From the NCBI RefSeq assembly GCF_963677195.1, contig NZ_OY781918.1, positions 3,708,923-3,772,922 of the forward strand: 64,000 bases of DNA, in the 5' to 3' direction. The translations under genes were made by a program, and so were the position numbers. The stretch is from an uncultured Marinifilum sp. Lineage in GTDB: Bacteria > Bacteroidota > Bacteroidia > Bacteroidales > Marinifilaceae. This document shows, one piece after another, positions 1-9,227 of this stretch. Every line of letters starts with the position of its first letter. The first letter of the stretch is position 1. Under the pieces are notes generated by a model. It was not told the origin of the DNA. It saw only the letters and a list, made by a program, of their open reading frames with translations, and did not search any database.

Positions 1-276
1 GCTATTTTAAAAGAAATTGAAAGTGGTATTGGGGGCGATGCTTTTGGAATTGTGACAGATATTGTTGGTGCTGCAACAATTCCATGGTTAATAATATCGA
101 AAAAAGCCGTTTCTATGATTGGGAAAATATTAAATGATATACCTGATAGGGATTTTGGTTTTGTGAGTGCTTTTGAACGTTTTGGAAGTGAGTTTGAAAG
201 TCAAACAGAAATCGACCGGGAAAAAGATTTTACAGGAGATGCATCTTTAATTTACAGCTGGTCTCTTGATGAATAA
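1..276 (+). CDS. 3' end of an unknown protein (partial)
   Basis: The reading frame is open from the first base of the window to a TAA at 274-276, so this is the last 91 residues of a gene that starts upstream. The visible part has a hydrophobic stretch (GAATIPWLIISKKAV) followed by an acidic, polar C-terminus ending in WSLDE. I recognise no family and no motif. A strong bidirectional terminator follows at 341-377. Which gene precedes it cannot be seen. It could be a small soluble or membrane-associated protein; no function is claimed. Confidence 0.5.
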   Translation, partial: AILKEIESGIGGDAFGIVTDIVGAATIPWLIISKKAVSMIGKILNDIPDRDFGFVSAFERFGSEFESQTEIDREKDFTGDASLIYSWSLDE

Positions 277-340
277 AAAAAATATCTGTAAAAATTTAAC
301 TTATCAGGGATAATTTGATTTAAAAATGGTGTCCTGTATA

Positions 341-377
341 AACAAAAGAGGTTGATAAATTATCAACCTCTTTTGTT
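341..377. terminator. Bidirectional hairpin terminator
   Basis: A perfect 17-bp stem (arms 341-357 and 361-377) closes on a 3-base loop. The arms carry A-rich and T-rich outer ends, so a U-tract follows the stem on both strands. It sits between the convergent ends of the partial gene and the acyl-CoA synthetase and can serve both. Confidence 0.85.
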
Positions 378-383
378 TGTATT

Positions 384-2027
384 TTAAAGATATAAAAATC
401 GTTTTATTTTATGAGTTGCAGTTTTTTGAAATGGGTCAACCTGAGCAACAACCATTTGCACCTGCGAAAATTTATTAACACGGGAATTCACATAAACCTG
501 TAATTCCTGAATTAAATCATCAACAGTTTTATCGACATAGTTCTCTACCTCTTTTTTCATATACTTATATTGCTGCTCTAGTTCTTCGTAATTAAAGTGA
601 ACCATGGCAACTAATTTTCCTTTTTTCTCGACAACAACAGATTCTAGTACATGTTTAAAATTATTGATTACTGATTCTATCTCTTCCGGATAAATATTCT
701 CACCACTGGCACCAACAATCATATTTTTTAATCGGCCTTCGATATATAAGTAATTATCCTTATCCAATCTTGCTAAATCGCCAGTTTTGAACCATCCATC
801 ATCGGTTAAAACCTCTTTGGTTTTTTTAGGCTCCTTATAATATCCCATCATAACATTATCACCTTTAGCCCAAATTTCGCCAATTTTAGTTTGAGGATCA
901 GGATTATGAATTTTCAGTTCAACACCCATTAGTGCTGGTCCTGTAGATTGGTATTTTGTAATTGCTGGACCTATACCTGCTAATAATGGAGCTGTTTCGG
1001 TTAAACCATAACCAATTGCATAAGGAAACTTAGCTTCGCGTAAAAACAACTCAACTGCAGAGCTTAATTTTGCACCACCAATTCCGAAAAAAGTTAATTC
1101 ACCACCAAATGTCTCCATTAATTTTTTTCCTGCAATACGATTCAATTTCTTACGGAAAAATGGAATTTTATATAAATATTTAGTTATGGCCTTTGAATTA
1201 ATGCCTGGCAATACTTTTCCCTGATATATTTTTTCGATAATTAAAGGTACCGAGAACATAACTGTGGGTCTCACTTGCTTAAATGCAGCTATTAATAAAG
1301 AAGGAACAGGTGCTTTACCCAGATAGTAAATACAAGATCCAGCGATCATAGGAATTACAAATCCCAATGTATTTTCGTAGGTGTGAGATAAAGGCAGAAT
1401 GGATAAAAAACGATCTGTTTCGTTTATTGGATGTATCGTTTTTGAACGAATAGCATTTGAACAAATATTTTTATGTGATAACATTACACCTTTAGAACTT
1501 CCTGTAGTTCCTGAGGTATAAATTATTGCTGCCATATCGTCTTCATTCACATGATAAGTATGTTGCGAGCGTTCTCCTATATTAAACTGTAAATTTTCAT
1601 TAGGATAATCAATTAAGGTAAAATCTTCTATTGCAACTTTATACTTTAAATTATCAGACTTTAAATTTTTGAGTTTAGGCAACAAACCTTTAGAAACAAA
1701 AACTGCTTTTGCCTCTGAGTGTTCAAGAATATTCTCTATTTCATTTAGGCTAAATTCTGGTAACATTGGCACCACAACAGCTCCCATAAAAGTAGTTGCA
1801 TAGTAAACAATACCCCAATTCGGCATATTTGTACTTAATATTGCCACTTTATCGCCAGGTTTAACACCTAATTTTTCGTAGAATGAATGAAGTGCTTGAA
1901 TATTTGCATATACTTCATTATACGATAGAGGCTTTTGCCCCACAAGTGCCATTGCTTTACAATTACCATATTTTTTTACCGTTTGGGCAAAAAGAGCAGG
2001 AAATGTAAGAATTGTATTATTTTTCAT
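384..2027 (-). CDS. Long-chain acyl-CoA synthetase (AMP-binding)
   Basis: A cytoplasmic or membrane-associated ligase that activates fatty acids with ATP and CoA through an acyl-AMP. The ANL-family signature YTSGTTGSSKG lies near residues 170-180. GYGLTETAP, the hinge region GWFKTGDLA and the C-terminal Lys-bearing segment GRLKNMIVGASGENIYPEE follow in the usual order. I chose the start at MKNNTILTF (547 aa). The frame extends 19 codons upstream to 2084, but that extension has no counterpart in the family. The gene is monocistronic: it is divergent from rarD and ends at a bidirectional terminator. A fatty-acid rather than acetate or aromatic substrate is inferred from overall likeness to FadD/FAA-type proteins. 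Confidence 0.9.
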   Translation of the reverse strand: MKNNTILTFPALFAQTVKKYGNCKAMALVGQKPLSYNEVYANIQALHSFYEKLGVKPGDKVAILSTNMPNWGIVYYATTFMGAVVVPMLPEFSLNEIENILEHSEAKAVFVSKGLLPKLKNLKSDNLKYKVAIEDFTLIDYPNENLQFNIGERSQHTYHVNEDDMAAIIYTSGTTGSSKGVMLSHKNICSNAIRSKTIHPINETDRFLSILPLSHTYENTLGFVIPMIAGSCIYYLGKAPVPSLLIAAFKQVRPTVMFSVPLIIEKIYQGKVLPGINSKAITKYLYKIPFFRKKLNRIAGKKLMETFGGELTFFGIGGAKLSSAVELFLREAKFPYAIGYGLTETAPLLAGIGPAITKYQSTGPALMGVELKIHNPDPQTKIGEIWAKGDNVMMGYYKEPKKTKEVLTDDGWFKTGDLARLDKDNYLYIEGRLKNMIVGASGENIYPEEIESVINNFKHVLESVVVEKKGKLVAMVHFNYEELEQQYKYMKKEVENYVDKTVDDLIQELQVYVNSRVNKFSQVQMVVAQVDPFQKTATHKIKRFLYL

Positions 2028-2545
2028 CACGAAATATCTTTGTAAAAAAGTACAATGCTTCTCATAAAATATCAATAAAACCAATCATTGTACATCTGCA
2101 AGTTAAAAAAAATATAATACCGGCGTTCTTTTTTGTCTATTTTACTCATTACCATATCAAAACAATTTACCATTTCAAAAGCCATACACAACACATAAGA
2201 AACTATTGATCTGAGTGTTACAGTAACAGTCAATTTAGTACAGGCAGTTTTTAAACCACAATAAGTTAATCATGAAATAATTCTTTTTTTAGATTATAAA
2301 CTCAGTATTCTCCCGATTAAATGGGCTAATATTGTTGAATTACACACCTTATATTTTTGGCACTTATTTCAATATTTTGCCCTTTAAGTAGAAAACTGGC
2401 TAACTATAGTATATAAAAAACACTCCACTATTCCGTAACATCAATATGGTGTATATCTACATCAAAAATCGCTTAAGAATAAAATTTTACTTGTTATTCT
2501 GGCAAACTTAAATTCATTACTTTTGCCATTCCTTAAATACGAATT
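2028..2545. other. Intergenic region, divergent promoters
   Basis: 518 bases between two divergent genes. A 65-codon frame at 2012-2209 (+) overlaps the start of the acyl-CoA synthetase and shows no protein-like composition; I do not count it as a gene. Apart from the candidate -7 box for rarD at 2518-2525 I see nothing conserved: no RNA gene, hairpin terminator or repeat. Confidence 0.5.
2518..2525 (+). promoter_or_regulatory. Candidate -7 box for rarD (TACTTTTG)
   Basis: Matches the Bacteroidota sigma -7 consensus TAnnTTTG exactly and lies 21 bases before the rarD ATG, leaving a very short leader. The -33 element (TTG at 2491-2493) is 24 bases away, longer than the usual 19-21, so only the -7 half is convincing. 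Confidence 0.5.
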
Positions 2546-3439
2546 ATGGACAACTCAAAAAATACAAGTCTTGGATACATATATGCTATGCAAGCATTCT
2601 TTGCATGGGGAATACTTCCTGTTTTTTGGAAACAAGTAAAACATGTTTCAGCGCTGGAGGTGCTATCTCATCGTATTTTTTGGTCCTTTATATTTTTATT
2701 AGTCTTATTATTTTGGACAAAACAAAAAAACATAAGTCAACTATTAAAACAAAAAAAAACAAGAAATAATTTAATCTGCTCCTCCATTTTAATTGGAATA
2801 AACTGGGGATTATTTATTTACGCTGTAAATATCAATCAAATTGTTGAAGCAAGTTTAGGATATTATATTAACCCGATTGTGAATGTTTTATTGGGAATAA
2901 TTGTTTTAAACGAAAAATTGGATAAACTAAAAATAACAGCCCTCATACTCGCCTCTGTTGCAGTAATCTATCTAACTATTGATTATGGTAAATTTCCATG
3001 GATAGCCATTATGTTGGCTCTATCATTTGGATTATACGGATTGGTAAAAAAGACAGCAGGAATTGAAGCTATACCAGCCTTAAGTATAGAAACACTGCTT
3101 CTAACACCATTGGCAGCGGCTTTTATTATTTACAAATTAGTAGCTGGCAATGGTGGCTTTTTAGTTGGCTCTTATTCTACCAATACGTATCTAATGCTAA
3201 CAGGAATTGTAACAAGTTTACCTTTGTATTGGTTTGCGAAAGGGGCTCAAAGAATTCCTCTTTCGGCCATAGGTTTTATGCAATATATCGGACCAACTTT
3301 AATGCTACTTATAGGTGTTGTTATTTATAAAGAAGAATTTAAAAAAGAACAAGCTATTGCCTTTAGTTTAATTTGGTTTGCTCTTGTATTATATACAATT
3401 TCGATGATTAGAAACACAAAGAAACTAACAAATAATTAG
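2546..3439 (+). CDS. rarD: RarD-like EamA-family transporter
   Basis: An inner-membrane permease of the drug/metabolite transporter superfamily, 297 aa with about ten hydrophobic segments. The opening AMQAFFAWGILPVFWKQ and the following LSHRIFWS are typical of the RarD (chloramphenicol-sensitive protein) branch. The central YYINPIVNVLLG and late YIGPTLMLL match the two EamA half repeats. Substrate unknown; RarD was named for chloramphenicol sensitivity, not a proven transport reaction. It stands alone and converges with the TPR kinase, only 16 bases separating the stops. Confidence 0.85.
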   Translation: MDNSKNTSLGYIYAMQAFFAWGILPVFWKQVKHVSALEVLSHRIFWSFIFLLVLLFWTKQKNISQLLKQKKTRNNLICSSILIGINWGLFIYAVNINQIVEASLGYYINPIVNVLLGIIVLNEKLDKLKITALILASVAVIYLTIDYGKFPWIAIMLALSFGLYGLVKKTAGIEAIPALSIETLLLTPLAAAFIIYKLVAGNGGFLVGSYSTNTYLMLTGIVTSLPLYWFAKGAQRIPLSAIGFMQYIGPTLMLLIGVVIYKEEFKKEQAIAFSLIWFALVLYTISMIRNTKKLTNN

Positions 3440-3455
3440 CTATTTAGAATAAAAT

Positions 3456-5414
3456 TTAATTCTTACAAGTAAAGACAATAGGAAACTCCAATTCAAATTT
3501 ACTGCCCACTCCCTCTTCGCTACTTACTCTAATTTCGCCCTTATGAATATGGACTAACTCTCTAACAATACTAAGACCGAGACCTGTTCCTCGCTCCTCT
3601 CTTAAACCTTTTTTACTATTCACAAAGCTCGTTTTAGCAAACAATAAGTTTTGTATCTCCTCCGACATTCCAATTCCTGTGTCTTCAACTTGTATTTTAA
3701 CCGTAGAATTATTTTGCGATGCCGATACACAAATCATCCCCTCTTCCTTTGTATATTTAAGTGAATTTGTAATTAAATTCGTTAATATTATTTTAATGAT
3801 ATCCTGATCTGCCAAAAATTTATTGTGAATCGAATTTTCAAACTTCAAGTTAAGCTTTCGTTTCTCAAGTTCCATATCAAAAAATTCTTTTAATTCGGCA
3901 AACACCTCATTAATATCCAATAATTCTGGCTTAAATTCTATTCTACCTGCTTGCGATAACGACCAATGTAAAAGATTGGTTAGCAACTTCAATCCCTCTT
4001 CCGAGGCATGATTTAAATAAATAGCGTATTCTTTTACTTTAGAATAATTACAATTGTCTATTTCCGATAATAATAACTCACTAAAACCAATAAGAGAGTT
4101 AAACGGATTTTTTAAATCATGTGAAATTACCGAGAACAACTTGTCTTTGGCATTGTTCATCTCTTCGAGTTTTTTATTCATTTTACGATTAGTCAAGTAT
4201 CGCCAAATCAATATAAACATAATGGAAATTAGTAAAATAATAATTACCCATAAACTTATATATTTTACTTTTTGAGATTTAAGTTCTTGATTAGTATTAT
4301 TGAGAGTTTGTTCGATTCTAAAGCGATTGCGCATTTCATTTACAATTTCTAAATGCTGAACCGTAAGAATAGAATCGAATGGAGCAGAAAAATTATTATA
4401 CCATTCTATAGCTTTTGGGTAATCATTTAAAATTTTATAAAACTCGGCAAACGACTCATAAGTTTTTAAAATCTTAACATTTAAGTTTAAGGATTTTGAA
4501 AATTTTAAAGCTTTATTAAGTAATTCTTCACCTAATTTTCGTTCACCCTTATGAGCATATACCATTGCAATGCCAATATAATTATCTATAATACCATAGT
4601 AATATTCTCTTTCTATATTTAGATCCAAAGCTTTTTTATAAAAATCGAAAGCTTTATCATACTGTTCTCTCAAGTAATAAATATTTGCCATACCCTGCAA
4701 ACAAAAAGATGCATATCTTACTGTCTCAGATCCAACACTCTCCTTATAGGCCTTATCATAATACAACATAGCAGTATCATAATCTTTTTGGGCTTCATAA
4801 GTATTTGCAATTTCAAGCAAAACCAATCCTGCTCCCGTATTATTCCCTAATTCTTCCCATAACACTTTGGCTTTGTTTAAATATATCATTGCCGAATCGA
4901 AATCGTTCTGAGTACGACAAAGCAAACCCATATTTACATAAGCATAAGACATACCTCTTTTATTCTTTAACTTTCTAAATAAGTGTACCGATTTCTCAGA
5001 AAATTCTCTAGACAAAGGAACATTTCCGGTTAACAAATACAAGTCGCCCAAATTATTGTAGGAGTAAGCCAGCTGAATTGAATCACTTTGAAGTAAACTA
5101 GTTTCTAAAGAACGCTGAAAGTAATGAGTAGCTTCCTTGATATTATACAAATAATGAAGATTTACGACTCCTATATATCCGTACAGAATAGGTAATTCTT
5201 TTTTAAACTCATACTGCAGAGCCAACTCTAGTCCTTTTTTTCCAAGCATAATTGCTGAGTCAGACTCAATCTCTCTCATTTCCCAACACTTTTCCTGTAA
5301 TTGCTTTACCTTTTTTAATGCCTCCTCTTCGGATAAATACGTAGGCACCGAAACTTGAGACATCGCATTAGAAACAAATAAATTACACAGCAACAGAATA
5401 AAAATAAAACGCAT
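3456..5414 (-). CDS. TPR-sensor histidine kinase
   Basis: A membrane histidine kinase of the type common in Bacteroidota. Signal peptide (MRFIFILLLCNLFVSNAMSQ), then about seven tetratricopeptide repeats in the periplasm (roughly residues 55-370: AYSYNNLGDLY, SYAYVNMGLL, YDKAFDFYKKAL and others), one transmembrane helix near 390, a HisKA domain with phospho-acceptor H432 (ISHDLKNPFNSL), and a HATPase_c domain with DTGIGM and GTGLGLSIVREL. No receiver or DNA-binding domain, so it needs a partner; the lone receiver at 7010-7387 is a possible one (inference from proximity only). I start at MRF rather than five codons upstream because the signal peptide then begins correctly. A 16-bp inverted repeat lies 35 bases upstream. 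Confidence 0.85.
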   Translation of the reverse strand: MRFIFILLLCNLFVSNAMSQVSVPTYLSEEEALKKVKQLQEKCWEMREIESDSAIMLGKKGLELALQYEFKKELPILYGYIGVVNLHYLYNIKEATHYFQRSLETSLLQSDSIQLAYSYNNLGDLYLLTGNVPLSREFSEKSVHLFRKLKNKRGMSYAYVNMGLLCRTQNDFDSAMIYLNKAKVLWEELGNNTGAGLVLLEIANTYEAQKDYDTAMLYYDKAYKESVGSETVRYASFCLQGMANIYYLREQYDKAFDFYKKALDLNIEREYYYGIIDNYIGIAMVYAHKGERKLGEELLNKALKFSKSLNLNVKILKTYESFAEFYKILNDYPKAIEWYNNFSAPFDSILTVQHLEIVNEMRNRFRIEQTLNNTNQELKSQKVKYISLWVIIILLISIMFILIWRYLTNRKMNKKLEEMNNAKDKLFSVISHDLKNPFNSLIGFSELLLSEIDNCNYSKVKEYAIYLNHASEEGLKLLTNLLHWSLSQAGRIEFKPELLDINEVFAELKEFFDMELEKRKLNLKFENSIHNKFLADQDIIKIILTNLITNSLKYTKEEGMICVSASQNNSTVKIQVEDTGIGMSEEIQNLLFAKTSFVNSKKGLREERGTGLGLSIVRELVHIHKGEIRVSSEEGVGSKFELEFPIVFTCKN

Positions 5415-5448
5415 AAATACAAGAGGCATATAATATACAAATATGATT

Positions 5449-5483
5449 TTTAAGAGTAATATTTCACAAATATTACTCTTAAA
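5449..5483. promoter_or_regulatory. 16-bp perfect inverted repeat before the kinase
   Basis: Arms 5449-5464 and 5468-5483 are perfect complements around a CAC loop. No T-run follows the stem in either orientation, so a terminator is unlikely. It lies in the likely leader or promoter of the TPR kinase and could be an operator or an mRNA stem. Confidence 0.45.
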
Positions 5484-5545
5484 TAAAGCGAATACAAGTT
5501 ATTTAAATAAAAAATTTAAAATCTAATTTTCTAATAAAACATATA

Positions 5546-5583
5546 AAATAACCTGATTTGTATAAATACTAATCAGGTTATTT
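5546..5583 (-). terminator. Terminator after the barrel protein
   Basis: A perfect 13-bp stem (5546-5558 with 5571-5583) with a 12-base loop, 24 bases past the stop of the minus-strand gene 5608-6375. T-rich sequence follows on the minus strand, and six Ts follow on the plus strand. Confidence 0.65.
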
Positions 5584-5607
5584 TTTAATGATGCAATTAA
5601 GCAAAAA

Positions 5608-6375
5608 TTAAGGCATTCTTATTGATAAACCTAAACTGATAAAGAAATCTGGCGATACTTTACTTAATCCAACACCTGTTGAAAAATCGAGTTGTAAATC
5701 TTCATTAACTGCATAAGTTAAACCTCCATCCCAACGATGATCATTCTTACCTTCGCCAGGTAAAAAACCATACAACTCGGCAAAAGCACCTAATTTTTCT
5801 GATAAACTCATTCCAATAACTGCAGTATAAATTCCTACAGCATAATCTTCACCTTCAACACCACTCCAAGCAATACCAACATTGGCACCAAAAGACAAAG
5901 CATCGTTTAATGAATACTCGCCATTTAATCGAAAATCGGCTCCTAAATTATTGTTTTCGAAAGCTGAAGAACCTGTATTTGGTATCGATAAGGTAGACAA
6001 AAATGCCAATTTAGGTAAACCATCACCTTCTTCTCTCAAAAACACTTTCGCACCAAGAGTAAGTGGTCCAAAACCGCTCTTATCAAAATCTCCTCCATCT
6101 AATGATATATTAGTACCAACATATTCAAAACCTAAACGGACCTCTATATTTTCTAATAATCCATATCTTAATAATGATGAATTATAAGTTGTATTGTTAA
6201 TGTTTTTATCGTATCGTTCAAAAGAGAATCCTGTTTCCAACTGAAAACTTTTAACAGGCATAACATTAGCCGATTCTGTTTGATCTGGCCGATCGGTTAC
6301 CATTTCGCTTTTATCCTGTGCCGACAAAGTGAATACACTTAACGACAACAATATTATTGTAAATAATTTTTTCAT
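5608..6375 (-). CDS. Outer-membrane barrel, phenol-MetA-like family
   Basis: 255-aa exported protein with a signal peptide (MKKLFTIILLSLSVFTLSAQ) followed by TDRPDQTESANVMP. That segment is the hallmark of the transporter family Pfam calls Phenol_MetA_deg (established family knowledge). The remainder alternates hydrophobic and polar residues as expected of an outer-membrane beta-barrel (QLETGFSFERY, RLGFEYVG, LGAKVFLRE) and ends in a barrel-like strand (FFISLGLSIRMP). A start three codons upstream is also possible. The substrate is unknown, and the family name does not prove phenol transport. The DUF2007 gene lies just upstream on the same strand, 16 bases from the longer start. Confidence 0.75.
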   Translation of the reverse strand: MKKLFTIILLSLSVFTLSAQDKSEMVTDRPDQTESANVMPVKSFQLETGFSFERYDKNINNTTYNSSLLRYGLLENIEVRLGFEYVGTNISLDGGDFDKSGFGPLTLGAKVFLREEGDGLPKLAFLSTLSIPNTGSSAFENNNLGADFRLNGEYSLNDALSFGANVGIAWSGVEGEDYAVGIYTAVIGMSLSEKLGAFAELYGFLPGEGKNDHRWDGGLTYAVNEDLQLDFSTGVGLSKVSPDFFISLGLSIRMP

Positions 6376-6391
6376 AAATTTCAAATTAAGA

Positions 6392-6625
6392 TTATTCTTC
6401 TTTTTTTTGTAAGTTTTCTATACACTCTATAGCCCTATTTGCATTATCACTATCTACAAGTAAGTCTACCGAATCGGGAACTCCTCCCATACCCACAATC
6501 AGTCCAGAACTAAATTCATCTCTCCAAATCGATGAAATTCCAATTTCCTCTAATCGCTCTTTGTAGTATTTTACATCAATAATTGATCCTGTAAAAACGC
6601 AGGTTATATCTTTTCCTTCAGTCAT
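6392..6625 (-). CDS. DUF2007-type small protein
   Basis: A 77-aa soluble protein. The pattern (CVFTGSIIDVKYYKERLEEIGISS in shortened form, then VDLLVDSDNANRAIECI) matches the small ferredoxin-like fold of DUF2007, annotated as a putative signal-transducing protein. Members often occur alone or fused to membrane or zinc-ribbon domains; no reaction is known. It precedes the barrel gene 5608-6375 on the same strand and may be co-transcribed with it. Confidence 0.7.
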   Translation of the reverse strand: MTEGKDITCVFTGSIIDVKYYKERLEEIGISSIWRDEFSSGLIVGMGGVPDSVDLLVDSDNANRAIECIENLQKKEE

Positions 6626-7009
6626 TTTTTATATTTTTGTTTATGTTTTATATTTCTAAGATATAAAAACTAGCTCACATAATCAGCTTTTACAATAAAA
6701 AAGTCAACTAATATTAATGCATATTACAATTGATAATTCATTATCAGTTAATCACAAATGAACCTATCAATAAAATTAATTATTAATAAATACCTGAGCT
6801 TATCCTAAGAAAACATATAATTCTAAAATATAAAACAACTAAATGATCTGTTTTTTTAATATAATTGCATTTTTAATTCAGTAATCAAAGAATAATTAAG
6901 CTTCAAGACATAAAATCAAATATTGTTCAAATAAATTTGCAAAAAAAGAAATAATATTTTATTTCATGGCCTAGAAATATTACATTTGAAATCATAAAAG
7001 AAATTCATT
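6626..7009. other. AT-rich intergenic region
   Basis: 384 bases between divergent genes. It is very AT-rich with no open frame of note, no strong hairpin and no RNA gene that I can see. The only element I can point to is the -7-like TACATTTG at 6981-6988. Confidence 0.5.
6981..6988 (+). promoter_or_regulatory. Candidate -7 box for the lone receiver (TACATTTG)
   Basis: An exact match to TAnnTTTG, 21 bases before the ATG at 7010, the same spacing as seen for rarD. No clear -33 TTTG is visible, so this rests on the -7 half alone. Confidence 0.5.
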
Positions 7010-7387
7010 ATGAGCAGACCTAAGCCAAAAACAATTCTAGTAGTTGAAGATGAAGAATTCAATCGTATTTATTTTGAAGAACTTCTTAACCAAATACACT
7101 GTAAAGTTGTAATTGCGAAAAATGGAATTGAAGCAGTAGAATTATGTAAGAATAATTCTGATATTGATTTGGTTTTGATGGATATAAAAATGCCTCTTAT
7201 GAATGGTTATGAAGCAACTCAGGAAATCAAAAAGATCAGACCAAACCTTCCTGTTATAGCTCAAACAGCTTTTGCTCTTTTAGGCGACAAGAAAAAATCT
7301 TTAGAAAATGGTTGCGACGATTACGTTTCTAAACCTGTAAAAAAAGATACTCTAATTAAAATAATCCAAAAACATTTAGCCCTATAA
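7010..7387 (+). CDS. Single-domain response regulator (CheY-like)
   Basis: 125 aa comprising only a receiver domain. Acidic pair E13/D14, phospho-acceptor D58 in LVLMDIKMPLMNGYEAT, the T/A switch region (AQTAFAL) and K108-type lysine in YVSKPVKK are all present. No output domain. Such proteins in Bacteroidota often work in phosphorelays or as partners of hybrid kinases. Likely monocistronic with its own promoter; the nearest kinase is the TPR kinase 1.6 kb away. The cognate partner is unknown. Confidence 0.9.
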   Translation: MSRPKPKTILVVEDEEFNRIYFEELLNQIHCKVVIAKNGIEAVELCKNNSDIDLVLMDIKMPLMNGYEATQEIKKIRPNLPVIAQTAFALLGDKKKSLENGCDDYVSKPVKKDTLIKIIQKHLAL

Positions 7388-7779
7388 ATAAAGAATATTA
7401 GCTCATTACTAAATCATATTAACAATTTGATTTACATAGACTTATATTATTACACATAAGCTTTAATTAATATTTTTTTTTGAATACACATCACTTTTAA
7501 CCCCAATAATTTAAGCTTTAATAACATTTCTACTCTTGTATTTAAGACAAAAAAGTATTTTATTACTTTAAATTAATTCAATACATTTAATTAGAGAAAT
7601 GAAAAATACAATAAGTCAAATACTCCTTAACTTTAACTTATCAATATTCCTACTTAAACCCTTAAGTAGTACTCTACATATAAAATTGATAAAACCCCTT
7701 AATTCCCAAATAGCATACTCTCAAAATTATTTATTTTCGATGGTAAATTATTGATTTACAATAATTAAAAAATAGAATT
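7388..7779. other. Intergenic region with a small inverted repeat
   Basis: 392 AT-rich bases. A perfect 8-bp inverted repeat (7650-7657 with 7662-7669, loop ACCC) is present without a T-run, so it is not an obvious terminator. Just before msrB there is an imperfect dyad (AATTATTG/CAATAATT around 7746-7765). Nothing else is supported. Confidence 0.4.
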
Positions 7780-8235
7780 ATGAGAAAAGCATTAATTTTA
7801 ACAGGCATACTATTCTTTATAAGTACTAACCTAATAGCACAAAAAATAATGAATAAGGAAAAATACAATACATTAAGCGAAGCCGAAAAAAGAGTAATAA
7901 TTAATAAGGGAACAGAATATCCTGGTACCGGAAAATATTTAAACAATAAACAAGCTGGCGTTTATACATGCAAACAATGTAATGCAAAGCTTTATAATTC
8001 GGAGGATAAATTCGATTCTAATTGTGGATGGCCAAGTTTCGACGATGAAATTAAAGGTGCGGTTACTCATATTCCCGATGCCGATGGAAGAAGAACCGAA
8101 ATTGTATGCTCTAATTGCAAAGGGCATCTTGGACATGTTTTTACCGGCGAAAGATTTACCGATAAAAATACACGACACTGCGTTAACAGTATTTCCCTAA
8201 ACTTTATACCAAAAACAGAAATGGAAGAAAAATAA
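7780..8235 (+). CDS. msrB: Exported peptide-methionine (R)-S-oxide reductase
   Basis: Reduces methionine-R-sulfoxide in proteins. 151 aa: an N-terminal signal peptide (residues 1-20, ending LIAQ), then the MsrB fold. Zinc cysteines are C64/C67 (CKQC) and C110/C113 (CSNC). NCGWPSF at 81-87 and GHLGHVF at 116-122 are family signatures, and the catalytic cysteine is C134 in [11 protein letters not shown]. The signal peptide makes this a periplasmic or cell-surface repair enzyme. No msrA is adjacent, and an electron donor for the periplasm is not visible here. A strong terminator follows. Confidence 0.93.
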   Translation: MRKALILTGILFFISTNLIAQKIMNKEKYNTLSEAEKRVIINKGTEYPGTGKYLNNKQAGVYTCKQCNAKLYNSEDKFDSNCGWPSFDDEIKGAVTHIPDADGRRTEIVCSNCKGHLGHVFTGERFTDKNTRHCVNSISLNFIPKTEMEEK

Positions 8236-8252
8236 TTATATATTTAGCATAC

Positions 8253-8287
8253 AAAAAAGAGTTTCGCTAGCGTGAAACTCTTTTTTT
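8253..8287 (+). terminator. Terminator after msrB
   Basis: Stem 8253-8265 with 8274-8286 (13 bp, perfect), loop GCTAGCGT, ending in a run of seven Ts to 8287. A standard intrinsic terminator 17 bases past the msrB stop. Confidence 0.85.
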
Positions 8288-8525
8288 ATTCTATAATTTC
8301 TTACGTTTTATTTTTGAGATCTAAAGAAAAAATATATCTTCGCGCAGATTTTAAAAATTAAACACAAATAGAAGTTATTAGTTAAAATTTAAACATTAAG
8401 CTTTGTTTTGTGAAATAATTTAATAATTTTCAGTATTGTACTTACTTTTACTTTAATTCTCTTATTTAAAATTAAATTGTAAGTTTAGTAAATAATAAAC
8501 TATTAAGCTCTTAAAAACTACCACT

Positions 8526-9131
8526 ATGAATCTAAATTTTCTCGAGATTATTTCCGCCTCTATTGTACTTTTTGCTGTAATCGATATTATCGGATCTATC
8601 CCAATAATTTTAGATTTAAAGAAAAAAGGAGGACATATAGAAGCTCTAAAAGCAAGTTTAGTTGCATTAATTGTTTTAATAATATTCACTTTTTTAGGTG
8701 AAAGATTATTGAATTTATTTGGCGTTGATATTTCAAGCTTTGCTATTGCTGGTTCTTTTATTCTATTTATTATGGGAGTAGAAATGGCTTTGGGAATTGA
8801 AATTATTAAATATGACGGACCCAGTGGAGTTTCAATAGTACCAATCGCATTTCCATTGGTTGCAGGTGCTGGATCTTTTACAACAGTTTTATCACTTCGT
8901 GCCGAATATGCGGTTGAAAATATTATTGTAGCCATAATTCTAAACCTTTTATTTGTGTACACAGTACTTCGCTCTACCAATTTTGTTGAAAAAATACTTG
9001 GCGAAGGAGGAATTCATATTCTAAGAAAGGTATTTGGCATTATTTTATTAGCCATATCTATTAAACTTTTTATGAGTAATGTAGCAATACAAATTCACTC
9101 TTTATTTCCGTTTTTAAAAGAAGCTCTATAA
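8526..9131 (+). CDS. MarC-family integral membrane protein
   Basis: 201 aa, six predicted membrane helices. The family signature appears as FAVIDIIGSIPIILDL near the N-terminus and IVPIAFPLVAGAGSFTTVL in the middle, the re-entrant-like conserved segments of MarC/UPF0056. The function of the family is unresolved; early claims for multiple antibiotic resistance were not upheld (established knowledge). The antisense strand carries a 172-codon open frame which I regard as a shadow. Monocistronic, downstream of the msrB terminator. Confidence 0.85.
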   Translation: MNLNFLEIISASIVLFAVIDIIGSIPIILDLKKKGGHIEALKASLVALIVLIIFTFLGERLLNLFGVDISSFAIAGSFILFIMGVEMALGIEIIKYDGPSGVSIVPIAFPLVAGAGSFTTVLSLRAEYAVENIIVAIILNLLFVYTVLRSTNFVEKILGEGGIHILRKVFGIILLAISIKLFMSNVAIQIHSLFPFLKEAL

Positions 9132-9188
9132 CATCTTTAACATTTATTTTTTAAGCTTATTTAACATGGATATTTTCCGTGTTTGAAA

Positions 9189-9196
9189 TAACTTTG
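9189..9196 (+). promoter_or_regulatory. Candidate -7 box (TAACTTTG)
   Basis: Exact TAnnTTTG match 31 bases before the permease ATG at 9228. The -33 region is not convincing. It would give a leader of about 25 bases. Confidence 0.45.
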
Positions 9197-9227
9197 TTTT
9201 GTAATAAACTCAAAACAAAAGTAAGCA

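Noticed and set aside
2012..2209. 65-codon frame upstream of the acyl-CoA synthetase
   Set aside because: Overlaps the start of the real gene and has composition of AT-rich non-coding DNA.
8462..8980. 172-codon open frame antisense to the MarC gene
   Set aside because: It mirrors the helical, hydrophobic codons of marC, has no family likeness and would leave marC, which has clear family motifs, overlapped.
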